A DNA stretch of 64,000 nt from Botrytis cinerea B05.10 (taxonomy: Eukaryota; Ascomycota; Leotiomycetes; Helotiales; Sclerotiniaceae). The stretch lies in contig NC_037311.1 of assembly GCF_000143535.2 (NCBI RefSeq), forward strand, positions 3,100,001 to 3,164,000, written 5' to 3'. The notes under the pieces were generated by a model that was not told the DNA's origin, did not search any database, and saw only the letters and a list, made by a program, of their open reading frames with translations. Positions 27,154 to 39,481 of this stretch are shown here, in pieces. Position 1 is the first letter of the stretch; the number at the start of each line of letters is the position of its first letter. The translations under genes were made by a program, and so were the position numbers.

Positions 27154-27348
27154 ACAGACTCCTCTTAAGGTTTTGCTGTTTCACGATTAAATGCATTGTC
27201 AAATTATCATGCCAGCTCATTGCCGGTAAGTCCGATGAGCTCTTAAAATGAGTGTTTAAGACTTCAATTGTTTCTTTACCATTTTCTTTATTTACCTTCT
27301 TCAAATCTAACAAAGCCTCATATTTGAATACATCTTGACGCATACATA

Positions 27349-27829
27349 ATGGCACCAATTCACTACTTAGTAACTGTTACCCCAACACCAGGAAAGGAGG
27401 CTCGTGTATGTGACTCAATATTCTCCTTACACTGAATACCAATTCGAGCTAACATACCCTTTTCAGCTCCGAGAGGTCCTCACCCACATCGCAAATGAAG
27501 TCCAAAAGAACGAGCCCGGACTTCATAAATACCATTTTTTCGAGCAATATGATGGTGAAAAAGGAAATGTCTTCATTGCTCAAGAAACTTGTATGCTCCT
27601 CTCGTCCCACTATCTCCCGCTTGCCCATCTTCAGCCATCAAAGTATGAAAGGCACGTGTAGAATTACAGATACTAACAACAACTAGATGAAGATGAAGCC
27701 GCATTAGCTTCTCATGCCAATACATCCTACTCCCTTGAATTTATAAAGATTGTGACTGAAGAGGGACTTTTGGCTGCACCATTCGAAGTCAAAAAGATTA
27801 AGCCATTTGCTGGATTCGCTAGTCGTTAG
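27349..27829 (+). CDS. ABM-domain (antibiotic biosynthesis monooxygenase-like) protein
   Basis: A small protein of 107 aa from exons 27349-27405, 27467-27590 and 27687-27829. It starts MAPIHYLVTVTPTPGKEAR and has the EPGLHKYHFFEQ and EAALASHANTSY segments typical of dimeric alpha-beta barrel (ABM) proteins. Family members include cofactor-free oxygenases that convert anthrones or quinols to quinones, but also many proteins of unknown role. The length is usual for a single ABM domain. It is convergent with the FAD monooxygenase, with 168 bases between the stops, and divergent from the dehydrogenase. This makes a compact three-gene redox group, so a shared pathway is a reasonable inference. Confidence 0.8.
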
Positions 27830-27997
27830 ACATGGGTCCTCGAATTATTGTATAAACCACCCCGAATTCAACAAATATTATATCATACCATATCATACGT
27901 CTGAACCTATTTCTACCTTTGCATCTAGCTTAATTTGCCCATCCATCTTTATCTCTACCTCTGCATATCTAATCCTTCAACCCCCTTCTGTATCTGA

Positions 27998-29697
27998 TCA
28001 AATAAAAGCAGTTTTAGGAGCAATTCTGCCTCCAATTATAGGAGAATTCTCAGTCAACACATCCCAATCATGAGCATCCAGTGCAGCTTGTCTACTCTTC
28101 AAGACTGCCTCATGAGTTCTCGGTCTCATCTCTGCTTCGTACGCATCAATTGCTTCTTTCTGTGTAATTTCTCCAGCTTTGACCTTTTTCAATTGATCAA
28201 CTAAAAGAGCTGCATCCAAAATGCCGTGGTTGGCCCCTTCACCTCGATACCTAGTTCTCATGTTAATTTCTACTAACTTCCGTGCAACCATTTTCTCTCA
28301 TATTTTGTAATCATACGATGGCAAGACCAAGATTAAGAGATCAAGAAATCCAAAAAAAAAACTCACATCGTCATAGCATGCGCCGCATCGCCCACCAATG
28401 TAACCTTTCCACCCCAGTTATCCCACTCCTTTGTGGCAAAATCACTCAATCTCAACGGAGTCGTCGTGATATCTTCTGGAATACCCGTGACAATACTCCT
28501 CAATGGTTCCGCAAACCCTTCCGTCCTCTTCTTCATATATGCCACTCTTTCAGCATCAGTCTTCGGCATTGCGTCCGCAACCTCATCTTTAATTAACCAA
28601 GAGAAAACCACCAGTCCTTTGTAGCTCTTACTTCCATTGTCCTTTGTAATTATCTCTTGTAGACTAAACCACATGTAGCTTCCAGTTTCCGGGTCTAACC
28701 CTTGGAATAGCAATGGATCGATGGCTCTTACAGATGAAATTTGTTCTTCCGTAAAAGGCCTCACGACACCAATACAATAAACGGGTAACTTCGTCAAGTT
28801 GGCCTCCTCAGATCCATTGAACAAACATTTTCGCGTCACACTGTTATTTCCATCAGCACCTACAATCAAGGTAGCATTACTTGTTGTCCCGTCCGAAAAT
28901 TCCGCAGTCACGAGATCAGGATCTGAAGCTGGGGAAATTGATGTAAGACCTTTTCCTTCATGGATATCAAGATCGGCGGCGAGCACATTGCGGATTTTTT
29001 GTCGATCTAAACGTCGGCGGAGTTTGCTTGGTGGGATTTTGTAGCGGGGTGAGGCTGTACGAGCGTTGAGGAATAGAAAGTTTCCATCGTCGTCGTTGAG
29101 ACTTGGATCGACGGCAGCCTGTTGCGTTTAGACATATTAGTTGTCGGATCATTTTATGTCGGCAATTTGTTGACACGTGGCTTCCTTAGATGGTTGCATC
29201 TCGCAGCTTCCGACTCATAACGAAGGCGCACACAATCTCTAAATTTCGTGCCAGGAAACTCTTACTGTGGGTATCAACTCGGATAACTTCTCCCCAACCG
29301 TTCTTTCCAAGCTTCTCAAGCACCACTATATCATTATCTCATTAGCAATTGCCCTTCATATTGCCAGCTCCCCATCCCCAATTCAAAGCACCATTGATCA
29401 ATCAATGGCTCCATCAACATCAACGCCGTCACCAACTCCGCTACTGCCAATCCCTTTCTGTCCCCTTTTCTCCTTAAACTCACATGCAAAGTGACAGCCC
29501 ACCCTTGCGCTCTCTTCCCATGTTCGTCCTTCTCTACAATCTCAAATTCAATGTCATTCTCCCTACACCCTTGAGCCAGTGTCAATCCCACGATCCCTCC
29601 TCCTACTATTAGAACTTTCAAATTGGATTTCGTTATTTCGCTACCGTTTTGTTAGTACCAGCTATTCAGAACAGAGGAAAGATACATACGAAGACAT
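27998..29697 (-). CDS. FAD-dependent monooxygenase
   Basis: A flavoprotein hydroxylase of the aromatic-ring/salicylate-hydroxylase type, 409 aa. Exons: 29697-29690 (8 bases only, M-S and part of S), 29640-29484, 29325-29266, 29118-28367 and 28250-27998. The FAD-binding GGGIVG lies at residues 16-21 and the GD motif (GDAAHAMTMYRGEGANHG) at about 318-334. There is no other ATG in frame before the FAD motif, so the 8-base first coding exon is needed; its intron has GTATGT and a CTAAC branch site. Introns 2 and 3 (158 and 147 bases) are longer than the local norm but restore the TLHWCL and TAAVDPSL joins. It is convergent with the ABM gene. The substrate is unknown; PKS clusters often use this class to hydroxylate or cleave aromatic products. 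Confidence 0.85.
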
Positions 29698-30725
29698 ATT
29701 CACTCAGATTCTTTATACCTATTCCATGAAATTCTAAAATCCAGCTAGAATGAAATATTTGAGAATGCAAAGCAAAACACTACTGAAGTGGGAAAATCAC
29801 CAGGGAAAACTCAAACATACGATGTCCAGGTAGATAAGCTGCCCCTCAATAAAATTCGGGAGCCCAACCCAAAAAGGTGTTATACGCGCTGGCGCATCAG
29901 CACCAATGAGAGGTGCAGATGGAACAAGGGAGTGCAAATTACCCTGTCGTTTGAACATCTTGTTTGAAAAATCAAGAATGATATAGAAGATAAAATGTAC
30001 AAACTACAAAGCAATTTTTCCCACGCCGTTTCAAATTGGTAATTCGCTAACACAAATATGGGAGGGTGCCCCATTGCGCATAGTGAATATAATGAATGGC
30101 GCGATGTGCATGAGGGGAGTATACATGATGTTTTCCTAACTATAACTACCTAAGCACCTATACAATTACACCTATTCTAAACTCCAGACTCATCGTGCCG
30201 ATTTTCTCAGTTTGTTCAATTCCCATTTCTCGTTCTTGCTTCTCATCAGTCTCGTAACAAAAGAGCTCAAAAACCTTCACACCCACTTCCAACTACCCAT
30301 TCCTCCCCAATCCAAGAATTCTTTACAAAATCCAGATATCACTCCAAGATTTTTTAAGATTCACATCGATCGTAAAAATCATAAGCTTCTAGTTCTTCAA
30401 ATGACTATCTCTCACCATAACAGACTGACTGTCAAGCTCAACTCGTAACGAAAATAGAAGCGGGTATAGTTAAGGAAACCTAACTGCACATTATGGCGTG
30501 CCGCACAAGAACAACCTATCCATACTTTCCAATCCTCCTCAACAGCAAAGGGCAAGAACGAACCATCTGGAAGATATCAGACGATGAATTCTCGAAACAT
30601 CTCTGATCCAAATCAAGACATTTCATACAACAAAAACATCCATAAATCCCCACCAAATCATCAAATGCCCCTCATCTCACTTCACCATATAACTTTCTAC
30701 CAACACCCGAAAACAAACCTTCAGC
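29698..30725. other. Upstream region of FAD monooxygenase and small-protein gene
   Basis: This is 1.0 kb of AT-rich sequence between two divergent starts. From about 30180 the plus strand becomes pyrimidine- and A-rich, which resembles a 5' leader of the following small gene. I see no other gene. Confidence 0.45.
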
Positions 30726-31079
30726 ATGCCTCCTCTTCCTCCTCCAAAAAAATCTCCCTTCCCGCGATTTTCCAACGAGATGTCCTACCACGAAAACCCA
30801 TTTTTCGAAGCGACTCTCCACGAAACACACCCCTATGTCCCCTACGTTCCTGTTCGACCACAGAAACAATATTTAGCGATCCCTGCTGTTCCATCTGCTG
30901 CACCAATGCAACCTATCTTTTCAAACCTATCAGAGCCTCCTTTGCTCCTGATTCTTTTTGCAGGTATTTTGGTTGCTGGCTGTGCGTATCGGATGTTTGC
31001 ACGCAGTTCTTGTGGTTGCGGGGTGCATGAGACGAGATATAGTAATGTCAAAGCGGCTAGGTGTGGGAAAGACCATTGA
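30726..31079 (+). CDS. Small proline-rich single-TM protein, hypothetical
   Basis: A 117-aa open frame with no recognised family. Residues 1-70 are rich in Pro, Tyr and Phe. A single hydrophobic helix lies at about 72-90 (PPLLLILFAGILVAGCAY), followed by a Cys-containing basic tail (SSCGCGV and a later Cys). It has no signal peptide at the N-terminus, so it would be a tail-anchored or single-pass membrane protein. An A/C-rich leader of about 150 bases precedes the ATG, as in real fungal transcripts. The evidence is composition and context only; it may be a chance frame. Confidence 0.45.
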   Translation: MPPLPPPKKSPFPRFSNEMSYHENPFFEATLHETHPYVPYVPVRPQKQYLAIPAVPSAAPMQPIFSNLSEPPLLLILFAGILVAGCAYRMFARSSCGCGVHETRYSNVKAARCGKDH

Positions 31080-34000
31080 GGTATTATCTTGGGTTCAACG
31101 AGGGAGGCTGTGAAAATGAATGTATTCATTTCTTGCATGGATCGAAAGACTTTCGTCGTGCTTAGGTCATTCTCCACCGGCTGAGAAATGAGGAAGCTGT
31201 TGGAGCCGGACTTGGATTTTGAGATGGAGCATCATAGAGGAATTTCAGCGATGGGCATTAAGCAGTTATTCGGGGCTTGTTCAGATTTTGGAAATAGGAC
31301 ATCATAGGATATCATCAGCGAGAAAATGTTTGCGACTACGCAACCCAGCAACAATGTGTATAGACAGGACTATTGCTATAAGTTTTGCTTGCAATCTTAA
31401 GTGGACTTAAACTTTGCAAGTTGTGATAAGTAGTGATAATTGCTATGCCTCAACTTCCTTTTCCTGGTTGATGACCAGTCCCATGTCACAAAGTCTTCAT
31501 AGAAATGTGTTGCTCTCAAACACGGTTCTTGCAGAAGGCAGCACAAGACGTACGTGAAAGAACAGATATCATGTGGCAATTCTCCTACCTCGAAAAGAAA
31601 ATAGACAGACCTGATCTAGACTTACTGTAAATCCTGGCCATAACTTACACTCACTCTGCCTCCACATGCCTGGCGCAAGCAAAACCTACCTCCTTTCCCT
31701 TATTCGGGCCATGAGTCCATCTTTCTCCATTCCAGAACAAGACTGTAGTCCGAGTCTTCCCCACATCCCTTCTCCGACCCGGAACCCGATATGCAAACAT
31801 CAATTTCCCCACGCCGCAGATCATTTTCGTAGCACAACATCCCAAGTCGCACATCGCACATGGCACCATATGCAACGTCCGTCCGACATCCCCAAACTAC
31901 TCACCGAACAAATCTCCACCGCATTATGCACTCTTACTAACCCCAATCTCCCATGCAAACCTCCGCATATATCGAATGCGATGTAATATGATTTTGCAGG
32001 TAACAAGCGGCAGAACCAATTCGATGGGCATTGCATATTGAACTATCGATGAATGTTCCATTTTCAATGCAAAGTTCGCATCGTATTCCCGTATAAAGAA
32101 GAAATTTCGTGCTAGTGCCGCGGTGATCGAAGGATAGAGTATATTCGTATCCGTATGAGTGAATGGCGATTATCCCAATGTCGTCGGAGACGCTATAATT
32201 GGTGCCCTGGTCCTGCTATACAATTGCAGCTTCTCGTAATGATAAGCTTACCATTCTATACATAGCTCGAATATTCATTCAATCCCGGCATTCTGCGGTG
32301 TGTATAAACCACATGTGTCACGCCTAGAGTCTTGTGGCTCTTTCCCATTTTCAATGGTACCAAGTATGCCCAGCTGGTATCACACAAAGGGCGGAGTCAA
32401 ATTCATGTCCGTTGGTGGCGCATCATTTCTTTTCCAAAAGTCCTCCTCCGCTTATGTGTGTTGAAGATACGTATGTATAGAACAGTGTCCGGGTACTATA
32501 GCTCCCGAGGTGATGATAATATGGGGGAGTCGCATGTTATGCAAATGGTAGAACGATTACTTACTTGCACGCGCTGGCGGTCGATCTCTACATTCTGGCT
32601 TGGTGTATACCATCATCGTGGAAGCGGAGAAGCGGGGAAGGGAAGTGAAGGGAGTGAGTGATACGTGCTCTGTAGTCGAATCGAATCTAGGAATGTTAAT
32701 CTGACGTTAACAGGCCCAGATAGCAAGCTACTAGTAAGTGTATTCTGTGAAGCGGTACTTGGTATAGATAGATTATTATGCTTGTACGTATTAATATACT
32801 GCAAAGATATTGGGAGCAACCAGGGCATCCGAAGTACTCTCGCATGTACTTGTCGCTCGTGGCAGGAGTCCGAAGGTAGAATTTTTTTAAAAATGTAGTT
32901 AGCCTTCGCGTCGCGAGAATGTTGATGTTGATCTTGTTCGGAAACCTCCGTAGGCTATTCAAGCCTATAGTTGCAGGGTGCCACGACTCTTTTACCGAAC
33001 TCCATTAATACCATGAATATTATCGTAGAGCCTTGATGTTCACTGGCATAAAATGAGTAGTAGGTAACTTTGATTTCAATCTTGATTCTTGAGAGTCTCA
33101 CTGCTTGTGCTCTGTCGCGCCACAAACTCTCCAAAAACAAGAGCATCATATATGATATTCACAGTCAATAAAAAACTCATGATATTACCACACAGAAATG
33201 ACCCAGCCAAGTAAGGTTTGCTTCAGAATTTGGCCAAGTCTCAACTTTCGACTGGGAGGAAACACGTCCTGTCATCTCTATGTCATTTGTGTAACTAGCT
33301 GCTCACAGGGAATAACATCAAAATCGTCACCAAAAAGAATGTTATTTTCAGATCTGCAATGACACTTTTAGTGGAAAGGAATACTTTGATAGAAGCTAGA
33401 CATTAGTTTGAAGACCGAGATTGATTGGCTATGTATCACGTGAAATGATGTAAGTCAAAAACATGTCAATAAGATGTCATGCTACTCGTGACCAAGACAT
33501 CTTGGCTTTTGACAAGCCTAAACTTAATCAAGACCTCTTAAAAGCTTCATCATACAGCATCAACTCTATTTTCCTGAATGCTCGAGGACAAAAAATATTT
33601 CAATTCACATGAGTGATGCCCAGCAAATGAGTTAAGACTTTAGCGGCAACTCTTCTATTTGTCTAACTCTGGAACATTCATAGCTCGAAATCCAACTTAC
33701 CATTCTAAGTCTAGAGAGGGAAAGGCCTTTCTATCAATCAGTTAGCTTGATGCATCTAAAAAAAGCCTTCTGAGCTGAGATATGGTTTGAATATCGAGCA
33801 CAAAGTTTGAATTTATTGCGGAAACTTTAATGCTTTATTAAGAAACGACCTTGCATGGCGAAGTGATCACCCCCCTTTGATAAACTTTGCAAGTTTCCTC
33901 TCCAAAGGTTCCAGGAAAGAAACTTTCTGCGCTGCTAGTCAAGTTAGACGGCAATCTAATTGATGAGTTTAGCAAGTCATCGGCTTAGAGCGTCAGATTT

Positions 34001-34991
34001 AACTCCAGCGAATCAAGATCTCCGTGTACAAACCGAGGCAGGCAACCTCGCTAGGCAAGGTTGCCTTCATAATCTGGATATGATGAGAAGAGATGCAAGT
34101 TTCACTTTTAATTCTTTTATTTTCAGATATGCAACAAAAGTTTTGATGATGAGATATGATTGGCTGGCTGAGATTAGATAAGAGGATGGTGAATCCAGAT
34201 GAGATATATTTCAGGGCATGGGAGTGTCTTCATTACATTCGAGTTTCAGTTCCACATAAAAATGTAATCGAGGCCTTCCGCTATATCTAAATCGAGCGAG
34301 CGAAGCATTTTCCACGTTGCATGAGTTGAGATCGAAAGTAGAGTGGAAGAGTATTTGTTTAAGGCTTTTATGACCTAGGCTTTTCGTTTTTGTAACTTCC
34401 AAGAGAACCATCACTATACACATAGATAGCTGGCGGTTGACCTTTACTTGTATCCCTAGTTTCGAAAGACCATCGTGCTATCCCATTGCACCGGAAAGAA
34501 ACATCATATATAATCTTGACTTTTCTCCGAACAATGTATCCTGATTTAGCCCATCCTTCATTTCCCAAAGCCTTTGTTTATTCCCACCTTGATTCTCGCC
34601 TCTATCTCCATGATTACCCAAATTAACATGTCGCAGCATCTCAGATGTACAACAACCATGCAGATCAGTGCATCATGTTCCACCTCTCAAGTCCAATTAA
34701 GATCCAAGTTAGAGTTAAGGAATTCATTTTTTCTACCTAATCATCTAAATTATCTCCATATATTAAAGTTTCATCTCATCCTAAATCATTCCCATTCATC
34801 ATAACGCCCTCATCAATACAATTCCTATAGCCAATATTTCAAAAACAAAGCTGCTTCGTAACTCTTGTCAGAAAAGCTCCAGGTACAATGTTCATAACCG
34901 TCAAATCATCAGAGGAATTCCAGAAGGAGGAATTCAAATACCTCCTTCTACCTCCATTTGATTTCAGTCCTGATCATTCCATCTGCGCCTC
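31080..34991. other. Gene-free region
   Basis: This is 3.9 kb with only short overlapping frames. The frame at 34368-34568 (minus) has protein-like composition but begins just after an in-frame stop with no ATG. No RNA gene or transposon motif is seen. Confidence 0.45.
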
Positions 34992-36757
34992 CTAACAAAA
35001 GAAATCAACAACCTTCTCCTTGAAAGTCATGTGCTCTTCCGCTTCCCAATCGATGGCCCCTTCATCCTCAAGCCCCAAACAACCAGTATCCAAATCCGCC
35101 TCCAAACTTGACACAAATCTAGTCTTACAAATAATCTTATGACCCAAATAAGCGATCACAAATAATATCAAACTGACATAAGCCACGAAAAAGTCTTTGA
35201 CCTGGAATCCCGGAATAAAAGCCGTAAATCCTTGGGTGAAAATGATCAAAACCGTAAATACTAATCCATACCACGCGAACCACGGTTGCCACATCGATTT
35301 ATAAGGTAAACGATCGCGACTGATACCACGGGCTGCGAGCGCCTTCATAAAAGCGATATGGCATCCGCAAATGCAAGCCCAACTAATGAATCCAGCGACA
35401 GCAGAAATATTTTGGATCCAAACGAATGCGTTATTACCTCCAGAACTCTCATTCATGAAAGCCAGAAGGCCAAACAGAGAGGTGAACGCGACAGCGTAAT
35501 AAGGAACTCCACCTGTAGTTGTCTTCAAGAAACATTTAGGCGCGCAATTTCCTTCCGCGAGGCCAACTAGAATACGAGAACCGGAATAGACGTTAGAATT
35601 CGCGGCGCTGAGAACGACGAAGAGGAGCACAGCATTGATAAGCCCTGGAAGTGTCTTGACACCAGCTAGTTTGGCGGCAATAACGAAAGGACTAGCGGAT
35701 GCATCCGAGCTTCCGGATAATAAATCAGGGTTGTCGTATGGAATTAAGAGACCGATAAAGAAGATTGTTCCGACGAAGAAAAAGAGGATTCGGAAAAATG
35801 TCTTGCGAATAGCGGCCGGGACGTTCTTTCTGGGATTCTCGGTTTCTCCAGCGGCAATTCCGACGAGTTCGGTTCCTTGGTATGAAAATCCGGCTTGGAT
35901 AAGTACAGCCCAGAACCCAACGAATTTGGAAACAGGGTTCTCGGGATTAACGAGGTATGGTGCAAATGCACCTGGATTTCCCCAAGTGTGGAATCCGAGG
36001 TAGCCTTGTTGACCTGCTCCAGCATCGATACAAATACCAAAAATGAGGAAACCGAGTACGGTGACAACCTTGATGAGTGAAAACCAAAATTCGATTTCGC
36101 CGAAAAAGCTGACAGGAAGAAAGTTTACGCCAGAGATGACGACGAAGAAGACAGAGATAAAGATGCCGACGTTGAGTTGGGGCGCCCAGTATTGTATAAT
36201 GAGACCTGTGGCTGTGAGTTCAAGAGCGTAGGTGGTGGCCCAGGAAAACCAATAGATCCATCCCATGGCAAATCCAAGCGAAGGGTCGATAAATCGTGCT
36301 GCGTAGAGAGTGAATGCTCCGGGAATGGGAATGAAAGTTGCCATTTCTCCCAATGACATCATGACACTGTATATGAGGGTACCGACAAATGCATATGCGA
36401 TGAGAGCACCTGCTGGACCAGATTCAGCAATGGCGGATCCGGATCCTATGAAGAGACCTGTGCCGATTGTTCCACCTAGTATACATTATTAGTATCTTCG
36501 TTCTATTCCAACACCCTTCACCAAACATCTTATGATGAGTGGAGGTGAAAAGATGTGACAGTCCATAGAGGCAACGAACCAATGGCAATCATCTGTAAAT
36601 GTCTACTCTTCAACTTTCTCTGCAACTCCGGCCCACTGCCCACCTGGATACCCTTCTCCGGATCCTGCGACGAATGACCCGAAGCCGAATCTTTTTTGTC
36701 ATCTCCTGTGGCCTTATTTGTTGCCTGAATTGTGTCCATCTCCATATGTGGAGCCAT
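34992..36757 (-). CDS. Amino-acid permease (APC superfamily, YAT type)
   Basis: A plasma-membrane amino-acid/proton symporter of 553 aa from exons 36757-36580 and 36475-34992. The hydrophilic N-tail (about 45 residues, MAPHMEMD start) leads into LKSRHLQMIAIGGTIGTGLF, the hallmark of fungal amino-acid permeases, which spans the single 104-base intron. About 12 hydrophobic helices follow. GEMATFIPIPGAF and the TENPRKNVPAAI loop are both family motifs. The C-tail WEAEEHMTFKEKVVDFFC is also typical. An in-frame ATG further upstream would add about 30 residues, but the chosen start has the usual N-tail. The substrate is not predictable beyond amino acids. It is transcribed in the same direction as the next permease, 2.7 kb away. 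Confidence 0.92.
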
Positions 36758-39481
36758 GTTGGTAGAAAATGCGCGTGCGCAACTGTTTCGAGGTTTCCAA
36801 ACGTAATATCTTCCTCCAAGTTCCAAGCTGCGTTGTCCTTCTCTCACCGAAATCCCTTGCTGCAGCTACTGCTGTGTGTACCGTCTCGAAACCGGGCCTG
36901 GGACACAGTGCAAAGACTCAACAGCAAAAGACTGAAACTGAAAACCTCGACGATTTCAAACTACGTCGAAAGGCTACAGTAACAGACAGTTCCGTGAAAC
37001 TCTTCACTCCTCTCCTATCCCGCGAATATTCACCACAATGCACTTCCAATCACCCACTCTAAAGGTCGTAAACAATCGAGGTCAATTCTCACGCAAATGT
37101 ACAACAAATTTCAAAAATATTAACAAGAAAGAGTGCATGCATGAAATCAAAAGAAGAAAACGGTTGACATAAGAAGGGAAGAGTCATCCATATAGCAAAT
37201 TCTAGTCTGCCAAAGAAATTTGTGCGAGCTAGCGTCATGTCCTAGCATCTGGCCCCAATATCCCCATCAAGACCGAATCATCCATCTGGGAAGATAAGTC
37301 CTGCCCTTCTGACTGGTAGCCTTCTAACCCCAACATAATACTACTCTGTCAAACGACTCAAACCGATTGACCCCGAGAAGTCCAATTCTATTGATAATCT
37401 GATTTGAAAGAGGGCCAATACTTGGCCTGTGAGCTGATGTATAAATTTCAAAATCGGTATGCGCATCACTTCGCTGAAAATGAAAATTTTTGCAGCCGCT
37501 TACCGAGGAGACTTAACTAAACTCAGTTAGCGCATTGGTCAACTTCATGAAAAGTCAGCCCGTTGACTTTTCGGAACGTGCAAAACTCGTTGATTTCCCT
37601 GTATTTTATGGTTTAAAGTTACCAAACACGAGGAAACCACAACGTATATTTTCTTTGATTCGAGTATCAATTCTGAGAACAGAATAGTCACCAGTTGTTT
37701 GGATATAAACTTCTAAATTCTTTCAGACAATGGCAGCGTCGGCTAACGAAGCCGCGTGCCAAGTCAGGGTCCCTCTAAACATTTTCCGAATACCGCATCC
37801 GATAAAACTCACATGTTTTTTTTTGTATACTAGGAAAAATGCAGTTTCAAGTGCATATAAGAAATCCATTGTATTAACAAGGGAACGAAGCACATGTACA
37901 GTGTATAAACCTATGCCTTCAATATCCGATACTGTGCGTTCATCAAATAATCTGATATGTATCACGGTTTGCATAAACCATCAAGTGGGCTAAGATTCTC
38001 GCCTTAACGCTTTTCAACTTAGAGCCTCTGCAAATTTTAATAGTGGGGTTTCAACTGTCGAAAAAGTAATTCTAAAATATGTCTGCCGGTGAGCGGCGTA
38101 TCCCCTAGTGGCAAGTTGCATGGCAATGATAGACTCGCTGTACGTGTATACAGTGTAGAGGATCGAGGCACCTGCTACAAGATTTTGCTAAGCATGGGCA
38201 CAAGGCTTCTCAACCGAGGGATTTTGAAGCGTCAATAAATAGCTTTTCCTAAACAAAAACTCGTGGTCTGAGATATATCCTTGAACGTGCAGACGATCTT
38301 TGATGCAGAAAAGTTGTATTCATTGTCACCACCATGCTCCTGTCAAAACCCATCATTCATCTAAACAAATTCATCTCCCACCCTTTTCTTCTCCTGCTTC
38401 TTGTTCCTTCCCTCCTAATTTCTTTCTCTTCCCCCAATTTGCCAGACTACTCGGTGTGCCTGCCAGCCAGTAACCGCATCCGTCATCAACGTAAATAGCA
38501 ATTTGCCATCATCTTTACCTACCTACAATGCTGTCCCTAGATCCCCGTCATTCACAGCCTGTACATTCATTGCCCGCACCAAATTCAATCTCTTCCCCAA
38601 AACTTAATGCACATAAGTCGTACCTCTTTCTCCACTTCCCATCCACTACTCTTTCCCACTACACCATGCCTACTCTGTAATTCCCAGCACACATGCAAAT
38701 CCACCCTCACATCCCAATCAAAAACGGACTCATAATATCACAACCAAACCCACACCTTGACTCAATCTCTCCATTCCGACAGAAGTGGGGTTACGAGCGG
38801 AAATCTTTAATCAATTGACCCTTAAAATCCCCAGTTTATTTTCGGAACAATGTTCTTGCTGAGGAAAAATTGTTGTTCATTTGAACTTTTCTCTTCAAGA
38901 ATTGTTGATTTCGAGTGGAATGGTATTTGTATTGCTTTTGACCAAGGCGCAATTGATACAAAATAGACAATGGCAAAGCAACTATGGGGCAAGTTGACAG
39001 TAGCGACCGCTGTTCAGAGAATTCTGCAAATCGGCTTCGTTCTCATCGATGAAGGGGCAAAAAATCAGACCTCGGCTAACGTTATCAACATTGGCAGTTC
39101 TTTATCTTCACGTGACCTTACGTCAATGACAATATCTCTCATGGCAGGTCAAAATAGATCTTTCCTGGCGTAAACGGAGCTTCGGTGCGCTTGGGGTTGT
39201 TTTGTAAATGTTTTTTCTTGTATTTATATTTTAGTTCTTTTAAAGGCGCAATAGCTTTTAGAAGGCGCAATAGGTGTGTGTCGCAATGGGAAATGGAATG
39301 GTATCTCAGTAAAAAAAATCCTCCTGTACCGCACATCAACATGACAAGTCGCAATGGCTCTTTTGTTATCTCCCCTCTCCCCTCGATCAAAAAAGTCGCA
39401 ATGGCAGAGACGTCGCATCGGAATCGCATCAAATCATCAATCATGATCTCTAGAAATATAGTCACAACCCAAACCTCAGGT
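36758..39481. other. Region between two permease genes
   Basis: This is 2.7 kb with no recognisable gene. Its left half is the presumable promoter of the amino-acid permease. From about 38380 to 38780 the plus strand is strongly pyrimidine-rich, like a fungal promoter or leader for rightward transcription, but no coding region follows; the frame at 38970-39173 has no family features. Confidence 0.45.

Larger units (their letters stand above)
26210..27348. promoter_or_regulatory. Shared divergent promoter region
   Basis: The region lies between the start codons of the minus-strand dehydrogenase and the plus-strand ABM gene and contains no credible gene. A TATATAAA stretch sits at 26282-26289, about 75 bases before the dehydrogenase start. 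Its right third contains a palindrome at 27011-27043 and repeated TATCCTTA elements (listed separately), so coordinate control of the two genes is plausible. Confidence 0.45.

Noticed and set aside
14189..29697. Bikaverin-type cluster (NR-PKS, FAD monooxygenase, O-methyltransferase)
   Set aside because: The PKS has melanin-type features with a Cmr1-type regulator, and the O-methyltransferase is 30 kb away next to another PKS; no NmrA-like or MFS gene is present.
34368..34568. Minus-strand frame with protein-like composition
   Set aside because: It has no ATG, a stop lies just upstream, and there is no acceptor that would make it an exon of a larger gene.
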